Of a stretch of 64,000 nt of DNA, positions 1 through 9,651 are shown in pieces (within the stretch, counting starts at the first letter, position 1; each line of letters opens with the position of its first letter). The DNA lies in contig CM075771.1 of NCBI GenBank assembly GCA_037974665.1, positions 24,685,425 through 24,749,424 on the forward strand. Direction: 5' to 3'. The notes under the pieces are model-generated. The model was given only the letters and a program-made list of their open reading frames with translations, did not search any database and was not told where the DNA came from. The stretch is from Ehretia macrophylla. Taxonomy: Eukaryota; Streptophyta; Magnoliopsida; Boraginales; Ehretiaceae. The position numbers and the translations under genes are program-made.

Positions 1-120
1 AGTTTTCCCTTTGCCCTATGGACTTGCCTTTCTCATTCACAAATCCATCTTTGTTTATGCTACTAACTCTCGGTTTGGTCCTACTTTTGCTTCATTTTGT
101 TACTAAAAATGGAAGAGGAA
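1..120 (+). pseudogene. atp6: atp6 fragment (mitochondrial ATP synthase subunit 6), NUMT
   Basis: The frame from about position 18 to 117 encodes a hydrophobic stretch containing FSFTNPSLFMLLTL and later HFVTK. This is recognisable as the start of the conserved membrane part of plant mitochondrial ATP synthase subunit a (atp6). Homology stops near 120, where it runs directly into atp9 sequence in another frame. Only about 35 codons are present out of a protein of well over 200 residues, so this is a gene scrap. It may continue to the left of the window. The abrupt junction with atp9 shows a recombination, either already in the mitochondrial genome or made during or after nuclear insertion. 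Confidence 0.7.
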
Positions 121-123
121 GTT

Positions 124-360
124 TAGGTAGAAGGGGAAAAATCAATGGGTGTCGAAGCTGCTACAATTGCTTCAGCGGGAGCTGCTGTCGGTATTGGAAA
201 TGTCCTTAGTTCCTCGATTCATTATGTGGCGCGAAATCTATCATTGGCTAAACAATTATTTGGTTATGCCATTTTGGGCTTTGCTCTAACCGAAGCTATT
301 GCATTGTTTGCCCCAGTGATGGCCTTTCTGATCTCATCTGTATTCCGATCGAAGAAATAA
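124..360 (+). pseudogene. atp9: atp9 pseudogene (mitochondrial ATP synthase subunit c), start codon lost
   Basis: Subunit c forms the proton-carrying ring of mitochondrial ATP synthase. The frame encodes the two-helix hairpin with the family's glycine/alanine-rich first helix (GAAVGIGNV), the loop region [27 protein letters not shown], which carries the essential proton-binding glutamate in ALTEA, and a second helix. Alignment by eye to the usual plant start puts the initiator at 124-126, where the sequence reads TAG, not ATG. The first ATG left is at 145 (codon 8 of the normal protein). Several residues differ from the usual protein, including ARNLS where the unedited gene normally has ARNPS. 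Part of a NUMT. Confidence 0.88.
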
Positions 361-439
361 GGTTTTTCATTCAACCAACTATCCTTTTGAAGCAGATAGT
401 TCACAGTGCTTATTCTATAGATACTGGAAAAGCCAACTC

Positions 440-994
440 ATGTTTCCACTCTATTTTCATTACAAAGATGTATCACGTTAGGATCCGTTGCTCAAACCGA
501 ATCACGCCAACGTTATAGAAGTTCCTGGATCGTGTAAAATAAGAGTAGTACCAAAGGTAGCACCTTCCATCAAAAATGGAAAATTGGCTATGGAGATTCC
601 GCGCGGTCAGAAATTAATACAGACACAAAGGGCTTCGACAGGAAAGTCGTTTCAATCCAATCCATTCTTGGGGTCAAATAAAGACAAAAAATGATATGTC
701 AGTGACCTAGCACGACAAAGCACTCTCCGAGGGCATAGAATGTCTAATTTTTTGGTCAGAATCTCCACAATAATGTCTCTGTTAGATTCTTCGGTCGAAA
801 TACGGGAAAACTCCATTCAATTCTCGATGGAAATGGAGTTTTGTGAATTTTCCCCAGAATTGGAAGATCATTTCGAGATCTTCGAACATATTCGAGGGTT
901 CAATGTGACTATTGTCACTTCGGCCAACACACAAGATGAGACTTTACCACCGTGGAGCGGCTTTTTACAAAAGGATGAGGGGGAAACTCAATAA
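440..994 (+). pseudogene. rpl5: rpl5 pseudogene (mitochondrial ribosomal protein L5), two in-frame stops
   Basis: The copy runs from an ATG at 440 to a TAA at 994 in a single frame (184 codons plus stop) and matches plant mitochondrial ribosomal protein L5 throughout. Conserved blocks include [33 protein letters not shown] and the C-terminal [16 protein letters not shown]. Two in-frame stops interrupt it: TAG at 476-478 (a one-base change from CAG) and TGA at 692-694 (a one-base change from GGA). There may also be a loss of about three codons after VAPS. It is directly followed by rps14, the conserved rpl5-rps14 order of plant mitochondria. The intact frame with stops indicates slow nuclear decay without selection. 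Confidence 0.9.
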
Positions 995-995
995 G

Positions 996-1298
996 ATGTC
1001 GGAGAAGCGAAATATACGAGATCATAAACATAGACTGCTCGCGGCTAAATACGAATTGAGACGAAAGCTTTATAAAGCCTTTTGTAAAGATCCCAATCTT
1101 CCGTCTGATATGCGGGATAAACATCATTATAAGTTGTCCAAGTTGCCAAGAAATAGTTCCTTTGCACGAGTAAGAAACCGATGTATTTCCACGGGTCGCC
1201 CTCATTCCGTATATGAATTCTTTCAAATTTCTCGTATCATTTTTCGTGGATTAGCATCTCGAGGTCCTTTGATGGGCATAAAGAAATCGTCTTGGTAG
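996..1298 (+). pseudogene. rps14: rps14 copy (mitochondrial ribosomal protein S14), open frame inside NUMT
   Basis: The frame ATG 996 to TAG 1298 encodes 100 residues starting [20 protein letters not shown] and ending MGIKKSSW, which is full length for plant mitochondrial uS14. The conserved basic block with [17 protein letters not shown] and [15 protein letters not shown] is present. It starts two bases after the rpl5 stop, the usual mitochondrial arrangement. Unlike rpl5 and cob it has no stop codon. It has no visible nuclear promoter or mitochondrial presequence, so I read it as an untranslated NUMT copy and not as a transferred functional gene. An upstream in-frame extension from 912 overlaps rpl5 and is not credible as coding. 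Confidence 0.85.
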
Positions 1299-2629
1299 CA
1301 ACCACCAAACCAATAGAACAAGGCTTAGCTCTGCAGCTGGTCTACAAGCAAGGTGAGTAGGTCCATTACCTGTCGGCTCCAGATCGAAAAGACCTAACGG
1401 AGTAATCCCTTATCTCGGATCGGAGATGCTAATGAGGCGGGAATCGAAGTGGGGGACCTCTCTACTGCCTCCTATCAAGTATGCTCCCCAAACATAGACT
1501 ACGTACAAGGTAGTACTCTTGGAAGGATAGAATATCACCGCGTGAACATAACGTTACGAATGTAACTTCCAAGGGATCGACCACTATTCTAAATATAGTA
1601 AGGTAGAGAACTCTTGTTCATTGGAGTGCCGGAGTGTGGAGGTTGTTCCCATCATTGAAGTCAGAGTGTGGGACTGAGCCTTCCGAATGAGAAAGAAAAA
1701 AAATTGCTTAGTTTCGTTGGAAAAACCAAGGCAAATATCGTATTGACTTTCTCTCGCCCTACTTCTAAAGATAGATAGAAAAGGTTGGAGAGAGTGACTT
1801 TCTAAGATTCTCTCCTTTCTAAAGCTGCGCAAGGCGGCCCCCCCAAAACAAAGCCCCACCCCTATTTTCTTCCCTTTAATGAAAGACCCTCGCCTCGCTT
1901 CCTATTCATTTGTGGGTCTAGACCCTTTGGCCTTTTTTTTCAAGAGGTGATTTCGAGAATCAACCAACCGAAAAATCCGTAGCCCAGGTGACTCACAGCC
2001 TCTCTCTCGTACAAATGAAATTTGGGATGAATCAAATCAATATTTTGATTGATTCAAGGCAGAGCGAAACCAAATTCAATCAAGGCAAGGGGACTTACTT
2101 TTCCTGAGGCTGAGTCATCCTATTCAAATTTAGTTATGCTAATGGAAGAGGAAAAGCTTTCAGATGATATGGACCCCCAAGAGATGGGTGAGAACCCTCA
2201 ATTGCTTAGGGGTCGTACTCTGTCCCGCTTTGTGGATGAAATCTTCTCTCATTTTAGAATTCTTTCTCCCACACACCCTTGCCCTCTTTCGCCGAGGAGG
2301 AAAGAATAATCTTCCAAGCGAACAGAGACCTAAATTTCAATTAGATTCATTCCTAAGCTTGCTTTGTTGCAGCAAGATGATCAGTTCGAGAGTGTTGGAG
2401 AGAAGAGAAAGCGGTAAAAACCTCTCTGATTTGGTCACCGAGTAGTCGGATGACTCTTCAATAACCCATGATGACCCGACCCCTTCAACGCTTCTTTCGC
2501 TGTATACCCCATCTATCCTTCGGAGGTGGAAGAAAGGGTACTCTATCTTTTAATATATATAGTAGGGACCCAGAACGCTAAAAGGTGGGGAAACTAGAGT
2601 TGTCACGATAGAAAAGAAAAAAGAAAGAA
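1299..2629. other. Mitochondrial-type spacer between rps14 and cob (NUMT)
   Basis: This spacer has balanced base composition and purine-rich stretches unlike the surrounding AT-rich nuclear DNA, consistent with the mitochondrial rps14-cob intergenic region. Short open frames at 2049-2309 and 2164-2445 have no recognisable product. No tRNA cloverleaf was identified by eye. Confidence 0.6.
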
Positions 2630-3811
2630 ATGACTAAAAGGAACCAACGATTATCTCTTCTTAAAAAACCTATATCCTCCACACTTAATCAGCATTTGAT
2701 AGATTATCCAACCCCGAGCAATCTTAGTTATTGGTGGGGGTTCGGTTCGTTAGCTGGTATTTGTTTAGTCATTCAGATAGTGACTGGTATTTTTTTAGCT
2801 ATGCATTACACACCTCATGTGGATCTAGCTTTCAACAGAGTAGAACAGATTATGAGAGATGCTGAAGGGGGCTGGTTGCTCCGTTATAGGCATGCTAATG
2901 GGGCAAGTATGTTTCTCATTGTGGTTCACCTTCATATTTTCCGTGGTCTATATCATGCGAGTTATAGCAGTCCTAGGGAATTTGTTCGGTGTCTCAGAGT
3001 TGTAATCTTCCTATTAATGATTGTGATAGCTTTTATAGGATATGTACTACCTTGGGGTCAGATGAGCTTTTGGGGAGCTACAGTAATTACAAGCTTAGCT
3101 AGCGTCATACCTGTAGTAGGAGATACCATAGTAACCTGGCTTTAGGGTGGTTTCTCTGTGGACACTGCCACCTTAAATCATTTTTTTAGTCTTCATCATT
3201 TACTCCCCTTTATTTTAGTAGGTACCAGTCTTCTTCATTTGGCCGCATTGCATCAATATGGATCAAATAATCCATTGGGTGTACATTCAGAGATGGATAA
3301 AATAGCTTCTTACCCTTATTTTTATGTAAAGGATCTACTAGGTTGGGTAGCTTTTGCTATCTTTTTTTCCATTTGGATTTTTTATGCTCCTAATGTTTTG
3401 GGGCATCCCGACAATTATATACCTGCTAATCCGATGCCCACCCAGTCTCATATTGTGACGGAATGGTATTTCCTACCAATCTATGCCATTCTTCATAGTA
3501 TACCTGACAAAGCGGGAGGTGTAGCCGCAATAGCACCAGTTTTTAGATGTCTATTGGCTTTACCTTTTTTTAAAAGTATGTATGTACTTCGTTCAAGTTT
3601 TCTCCCAATTCACCAAGGAATATTTTGGTTGCTTTTGGCAGATCGCTTACTACTAGGTTGGATCGGATGTCAACCTGTGGAGGCACCATTTGTTACTATT
3701 GGACAAATTTCTCCTTTTGTTTTCTTCTTGTTCTTTGCCATAACGCCTATTCTGGGACAACTTGGAAGAGGAATTCCTAATTCTTACACGGATGAGACTG
3801 ATCATACCTGA
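2630..3811 (+). pseudogene. cob: cob pseudogene (apocytochrome b), one premature TAG
   Basis: Apocytochrome b is the haem-carrying core of respiratory complex III. The copy spans 393 codons from ATG 2630 to TGA 3811 in one frame, the normal length for plant mitochondria. Conserved parts seen include the N-terminal LSLLKKP, the Qo region [20 protein letters not shown], the haem histidines in [19 protein letters not shown] and in SLHHLLPFILVG, and EWYFLPIYAILHSIP. TAG at 3143-3145 replaces the Trp of TWLWGGFS. Several other residues differ from the conserved protein, for example Arg in LLRYRHANG and FVRCLRVV, consistent with nuclear point decay. No indel breaks the frame. Confidence 0.95.
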
Positions 3812-4064
3812 TCAGTGAAAAATTCTTACACCAATCATTTACGAGTGAGTATTACACCAAGAATTGACAAGCGGATGAGTTTTCTAGGCCTAAGCGGTGG
3901 CGTACTTTGAGGGGGGATCTATTGTGAAGCCTAGAAAGGCGGAAGCAGCAAATCGCTTCTACCAAGTTCCCCAACAGTAGCTTAGCTTAGTACCTTAACT
4001 CTTTCTACTGGCGTGGTGCTGCTGAATGCTTTTGATCAATAGGAAGAGAAGGAAAAAAAAGCTT
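3812..4064. other. Mitochondrial spacer cob to rps1 (NUMT)
   Basis: Short spacer with mitochondrial character between the cob stop and the rps1 start. No gene or RNA was recognised. Confidence 0.5.
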
Positions 4065-4237
4065 ATGATGAACATCTATTTGAGTCGATCATTTCCAAGA
4101 TCTAATTCTAGTTTTTTCTTATGTAGTGGAAACGCCTTACAATCTGAAGTTTTACACTTAAGGGAAGAAATGTTCTTGGTGGATACAGGACTTGGGACCC
4201 CTAGAATTTATAAACAAGATGAGCCTACAAGAGTGCC

Positions 4238-7200
4238 TGTAACACCCCGATCCCTCACGAGACTAGGACTCCTATTTATCATGCTATTCTCACCCAATTC
4301 CAAACCCCGGGCACGAAATTTAGGGAAAAACGGACGGAGTTTCCTCTATTTATAAGACTATTTGGAAACCTATAAGCTACAACATATAACCACAAGACCA
4401 TAATCCACAACTTCAATTTGTTTCATCCCTATCAGCATGCAAGTCAACTAAACAAAAGAGTAAACAATTGAAGTTATTACAAATCACTAGCACCTAACTA
4501 TCACCCAAGACTAAAACTTTAATATTACATTTCTTAAGATAACACAAATACATATATGACCATAAGGTCTCAAATAGTATATAGGCATATAATGTACACA
4601 TTTTTCCTTGTTCTACACACTGATAGAGCAGGCAGGCCACACAGGAGGCAATCTCATTTCCAGCTTATAGCACTGATCCTGAAAGGTGTTAGAAACGAGA
4701 GTGAGTATACAACATGTATACTCAGTGAGGGAGGTGATGCAGCAAACCAAGGGATGCTTTCATGAGATGCAACAAGAATAATAACATATACAACACAAAA
4801 TCACAAAGTTAATTAGACAAGTATTTAACCACGTATAAAAAGGATATGGTTCCATGTTTGTCTTCAATCACGAGCCACGAACTTCACGCAAGTGCCGGTA
4901 AACCCTTACTCCAACAAGTGGGATACTCCGGATGTATCCCGATCCTACGACCCTTTTTCATGAGGTAGGTCCATATGCCCAACAGGTGAACCACGCCTCT
5001 GGGGTAGTAGAGTATACTCAGCGAGAAAGGGAATAGGCACCATGGTAGTTGAGGAAGCACGGCAAGCCCGATGCTGCCTATGTTTTTCGACGCTACCATG
5101 TCTGAAAAGGTTGCGCAATCCAGAGTCAAGATCACGAGAGCCAAGAATATCAAATATCACATAAGAGGGATAACAAAGTAGGTCGCCCTCACAGTTAATC
5201 ACAAATAACATGAAAAGACACAAGATAACAAGTAAATAATACATATAGGCATTATCAATTACTAAATAATACAATCTATAAACAATAGAATAAGTTAAGA
5301 TACATAGAAGAAATAAAGACTCCCTCACCTCGGTTTAGGCTAAGTATGCAAGAGAATAGCTTAGATTTATTCCATCATCCTCGAATTAGCTCAAAGTGCA
5401 ACCCTAGCTTATTCATATAAGTATAATACTTAGCCATCAAAACTAGTATAATACTATGCAAGTAAATTAACATAACACCTTAACAATTGATTATACCAAC
5501 TCCAACTTGACTATTATGCAAATTCAACACACAACAATAGAAGTTCCATAATCACTTATATATTTCATATTATCACATAACCCAAGTAGTCATACAAGTA
5601 ACCAAACATTAGTAGGTGAAACAGTGGCACATATAAAATGACTAAAGTTAACAACTAGTAGCAAAAGTTTAGCTATAACTATTGGCAACTAATTCTCTTC
5701 AATGACCAAGCTAGCTTTGCAAATAAACTGTAAGCTCACTAAAGCTCAATTATTCATACACTTAATCAACTATTGATAATCTAAACATTAGCACATAGAA
5801 AGGAGTATAACTAACAGCTCATAATAAGTTGACTACAACTATTTGGTAATTAAATTCCATTTCAACAAGTGGCTATTTTTCAAGCCAAGATTTTACTATG
5901 TCAATGATAGGTCCAACTTAAGTTAATTACATTTAACATTTGTTGGTCTACTATCTCTTGCACTTCTCTTATAAACACAACTCATTAATAATTCAAGTAA
6001 AGAATGTTCAAGTAACATTCACCAGCTATTGCAACGAAGGCTAATTCAAGTTCAACTATTTCTTAATCTTGATGTTTATTCAATCTCCCAATTTATTATG
6101 AATTACATGTACCCTATACTACTTATACATTATCTCTCTCTCCATAGTTAATATTCCTACAATTCAACTTCATTATTAATTCATTTCCAAACAAGAGCTT
6201 ACCCAAGGCCTTACTAACACGCCTATCTTTATTCACTACCTAACAGCTTTAGCTTAGTTATAGTTCAAACTAATTCTAAACTCTCATTACACAAAGACAT
6301 ATAGTAGTACATTTTAGTCTAGTCTAGTCCCATACTATCTAGACTAACTTGCAACCAATACACACGAGGACAAGGGGAAGGGAAAAAAACGCTGGCAGGA
6401 ACTGTCCAGCTCACGCCTATTCACATGCTTCTCAAAAATCATCCAAAAAAAAAGAGTACTTAGAGCTAGAATTTGGCCAAGCCTTAGAAATACACTTTCG
6501 TTCAACTATGAGTCTACTACAACATATCCAAAATTCAGCTAATTTCGTCAACATTTTCTAGGTCAAATTGGTCCTACAACAAAGGCATGCAAATCTGTCC
6601 AATTTTTCCAGATTTTTCGTAACTCATATTTTTGCAATTACTTCACTATAAAACTAATTTTAAAGCTCTACTACACATGAATCATCATATATACTAATAT
6701 ATAACATTTAAGACAAGGAAAATCTAGTATATAACATGTTATGTACATTTCATTAAACACCACTAAATTCTTATCCATCAATTCTTTTCATAAAAGCAAG
6801 ACAAGGTAGAAATTTAAGTAGTACCAATAACTATTTCAAGAATCCAAGAAGGATAACTTCAACCTTTATTTAGGCATCACTTTAGCATGTACATGAGTCT
6901 AATTACTCTTGATTATCTAAATGGCAAGTCACTATACATAATTCATCACATTAAACATTCACTCAACGCTCAACTTATTTAAACATTCAATGCACATAGT
7001 TCACGTTAGTCACATATTAAACATTTAACATTCAATGCAACTAATATTTATTTAACCCTCACTCCACTTAAGCACTCTCACCAAACATGTAATTGTTACC
7101 CTCAAGCCTTCAAATACCTATAATCTACCATTATTCAGCTCAAATTAGCCTTTAGTGCATCATTAATCACTTAGCTATATACACTGAAATTTCTGGCTGC

Positions 7201-8355
7201 ATTTGCTTAATTTTACAGGTTCAATTAGCAGCCTTAATGACCTCTAAAACTTCTGAAATTTCACAAACACATAGTTCGTCAAGTGTAGATGGGTTTAGCC
7301 TCAAACGGTTCCCAATTCGGAGTTAAACTCATCAAGTTATGTCCTTTAGAATATCAGTGCGCAAAACTGCCCCTGCATCAACGAGTGAATCTGGCCCTAC
7401 TGTTTTGGCTCTATATATGCATCTAAACGACAGAATTTAACATTCCACATAAAAGAGAAGTTGTTCCTTAAGGTCTTGGGCATATTGTGCAAAAAAATCA
7501 GCTCATTCCGACATCGTTTGCTACCTCAAATCTGCTCTGAACCTCAGTTGCTCAAATCTGTCCGAAAATCACATTTTGCACTCTTTGTTCTATTTTGATA
7601 TTTTCATGCACTAAGCTAACTACAAGCAATATACTAGCATACAAAGCACTTTCATTCCTCACTTAGAACTTATAGCAAACACATGATCTTCATCTAGTTG
7701 AGCAAGCTAGCAATGCAATATCTACAACATGATCAACTAGCAAAGCTTGATATTCACACACAAAATCATTTCTAGAACTTGTTTCATGTCATATATCATT
7801 TCTATTTGCATTCCTACATCTATGAATCATTCAACTACAACTAGCCAACATTTTATAAACAAGAATTAAAATGCATAGAAGAATGAAATCCCTCACCTAT
7901 TCTTGGCTAGAACAAGCTCAAACTCCTTCTTCTTCTCTTCTTTTTTTTTCTCTCTTTCTTTCTTCTCTTGTGTGTGTGTGTGTGTTTCAAACGTGTTTAG
8001 TGTGTGTGCAGAGATCTGATTGTGTGTGTGTGTGTTTGTGTGTTATTTGTTTTATATTTTGGTAGGTAGGATTTTAAGACAAGTTATTGACCAAAAGGCC
8101 CTCCTAGCTAAATGTTATCTACTAGTTTGTCATTCCATTGAAATCTAACTAAGTTAATTGCTCTATTGTTTACCGGTAACGTTTATTTATTTACTATTAT
8201 TTTTAAATCACCTAAATGCTCATGAATGCAAATAAATGCACATAAATCAAGGAATATGATATTTTATGCAAACAAGTATATGTAAATACTTAAAGTAGAC
8301 ATATAAAAACATGCCCATTAATAAAATAATTATATGCTCGGGCCGGGTTGTGACA
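4238..8355 (-). mobile_element. Solo LTR of a large-LTR retrotransposon family, inserted in NUMT rps1
   Basis: The element begins TGTAACACCCCGATCCCTCA and ends GGGTTGTGACA. Both ends fit TG...CA in minus orientation. It is flanked by GTGCC on both sides (4233-4237 and 8356-8360), a perfect 5-bp target duplication. Its left end matches the reverse complement of the 3' ends of the LTRs at 49992 and 54225. Blocks such as the one around 4610-4740 match the LTR interior near 49500-49660. There is no internal domain, PBS or coding sequence, so it is a solo LTR left by LTR-LTR recombination. At 4118 bp it is longer than the other family members here (about 3.15 kb and 2.48 kb). A GT microsatellite lies at about 7971-8043. 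Confidence 0.9.
7971..8043. repeat. GT microsatellite cluster in solo LTR
   Basis: Interrupted runs of TG/GT dinucleotides separated by short unique sequence, inside the solo LTR. Confidence 0.85.
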
Positions 8356-8796
8356 GTGCCAATCAACCGAGCCACCAGGTTTGAGAATAAGGTGGGATCC
8401 CTGGATCTAGTGGTCGGTGAATCACTGATCAAAGAGAAGATTTTGGAGAGATTCTTCATTGATCTAGTGGCCGGTGAATCACTGATCAAAGAGCGAGCAG
8501 CCACCAGGTTTAATGATTTGGTGGGATCCACAGATTTAGTGGCTGGTGAACTGCTTCTTCTTCTTCCACGAAGATTCAAACAAAAGCGAGCTTGGATGGA
8601 ACTGAACAAGATTTGGCGAACGAATACAAAGGTCAAAGGCTTTATTATTGAGAAAGTAAAAGGAGGTTATTCAGTAGCCATTGCAGGCTTCATTACTTTT
8701 CTTCCATTCCGTCCTCTCAAAAGTCAAAAGATTTCGAATGATCGATTCACCATTGAGAGAATTAACCCCAAAAAGACGAATATTGTGGTATTCTAA

Positions 8797-9210
8797 GGCA
8801 GATCAAACAAGAACTTGATGAGCGAAATCCGCTTACGAAAAAAAAAAGCACTTTTTTCAATTCCAAAGCCTAGCGTTTCCTGATAACACTCTATCACCTT
8901 AATCTATTCTTTTGTTGAGGGTCTTGCACTTTTTCCAGCCCTCTATTTACATAGCGAAGAAACGCAAAGACTCTTGCTCAAATGCGTGACTGCGGCGCAC
9001 CTATCGCCCCAACACAGCACTCTAAAATTCATATTGGGTTGAGCAAGAATACTGCGACTAGGAAGACGAAAAATGGAATTAAGAGCATAGTCTCAATAAA
9101 AATAATTCAAAACCAACCTACGAGTGACAGATTTGGATAGAGTCTCTCAGAAGAAAATCCTTAATCTATAGGGGCGAAAGCGCGCTACAACTAACAGCCC
9201 CTTTCTTATT
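8797..9210. other. Mitochondrial-type sequence downstream of rps1; right end of NUMT
   Basis: Sequence after rps1 keeps a mitochondrial-like composition up to about 9205 (ACAGCCCCTTTCTT). It then changes to sequence with repeated GGGCC/GCCCA-type words typical of plant nuclear promoters and 3' flanks. The exact junction cannot be fixed by eye. No gene was seen. Confidence 0.45.
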
Positions 9211-9651
9211 ATTATGTTGATAGGTTACTTGAGCCCAATTTTTAAATCCAATGTGGCCTACAGCCCAAACAATGGGCTCAAATCTAAATGAAGGCTGGGC
9301 CCAATAATAACCGAAGGGAAGCCCAATCTGGAAATCCAAAGTGGGCTAAGAACTTAATGACCCATTGTAATTTAGTTAGACCAGCGACTTTTGATAAACA
9401 TATGCGAAATGGAATTTTCTAATAACGTATTAATAAATGCTCAGATATGTCCGAAACGTTATTTAGCAAATAAAAAATAAATAAAAACAAAATCATACGA
9501 AAGACAATCTCCGAGTCTGAAGTCCTATAATTTTAATAAGCCATATCACAACAAAGGTGAACTCTAATCTGTTTCCAAAACAAATTAAAGAGAGAACTTG
9601 CATACTACATCTCTGAGGGCACAAGTTCATAATACTACTCGGCAAAGAGTC
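9211..9651. other. Nuclear 3' flank and 3'UTR of the RS2Z gene
   Basis: Contains the likely 3'UTR of the minus-strand splicing-factor gene whose stop codon is at 9652. Several GCCCA/TGGGC motifs lie at 9231-9365. No other gene was seen. Confidence 0.4.

Larger units (their letters stand above)
4068..8796 (+). pseudogene. rps1: rps1 (mitochondrial ribosomal protein S1) split by a solo LTR
   Basis: The 5' part (ATG at 4068, with another in-frame ATG at 4065) encodes a start like plant mitochondrial RPS1, with LSRSFPRSNSSFFLCSGN and LHLREEMFLVD. It breaks after 4237. The 3' part resumes at 8361 and runs to a TAA at 8796, with repeated blocks (DLVVGESLIKE, DLVAGESLIKE, DLVGSTDLVAGE) and the C-terminal S1-like segment KVKGFIIEKVKGGYSVAIAG. 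Together 170 + 436 = 606 bases keep one continuous frame of 201 codons plus stop across the insertion. The 4238-8355 solo LTR and one copy of the GTGCC duplication account for the whole interruption. No other stop is visible, so the LTR is the only evident lesion. Confidence 0.9.

Noticed and set aside
915..1226. 103-codon frame on the minus strand
   Set aside because: It is the shadow of rps14/rpl5 on the opposite strand.
4884..5328. Overlapping frames of 89 and 127 codons on the minus strand (and similar ones at 49064-49337 and 53296-53548)
   Set aside because: They recur in each copy of the large-LTR family, but in different frames with changes. They resemble no protein and fit conserved LTR sequence, not a gene.
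1..9210. Reading the left part as true mitochondrial genome
   Set aside because: cob, rpl5 and atp9 carry stops or a lost start, and the segment continues into intron-containing nuclear genes and nuclear LTR elements.
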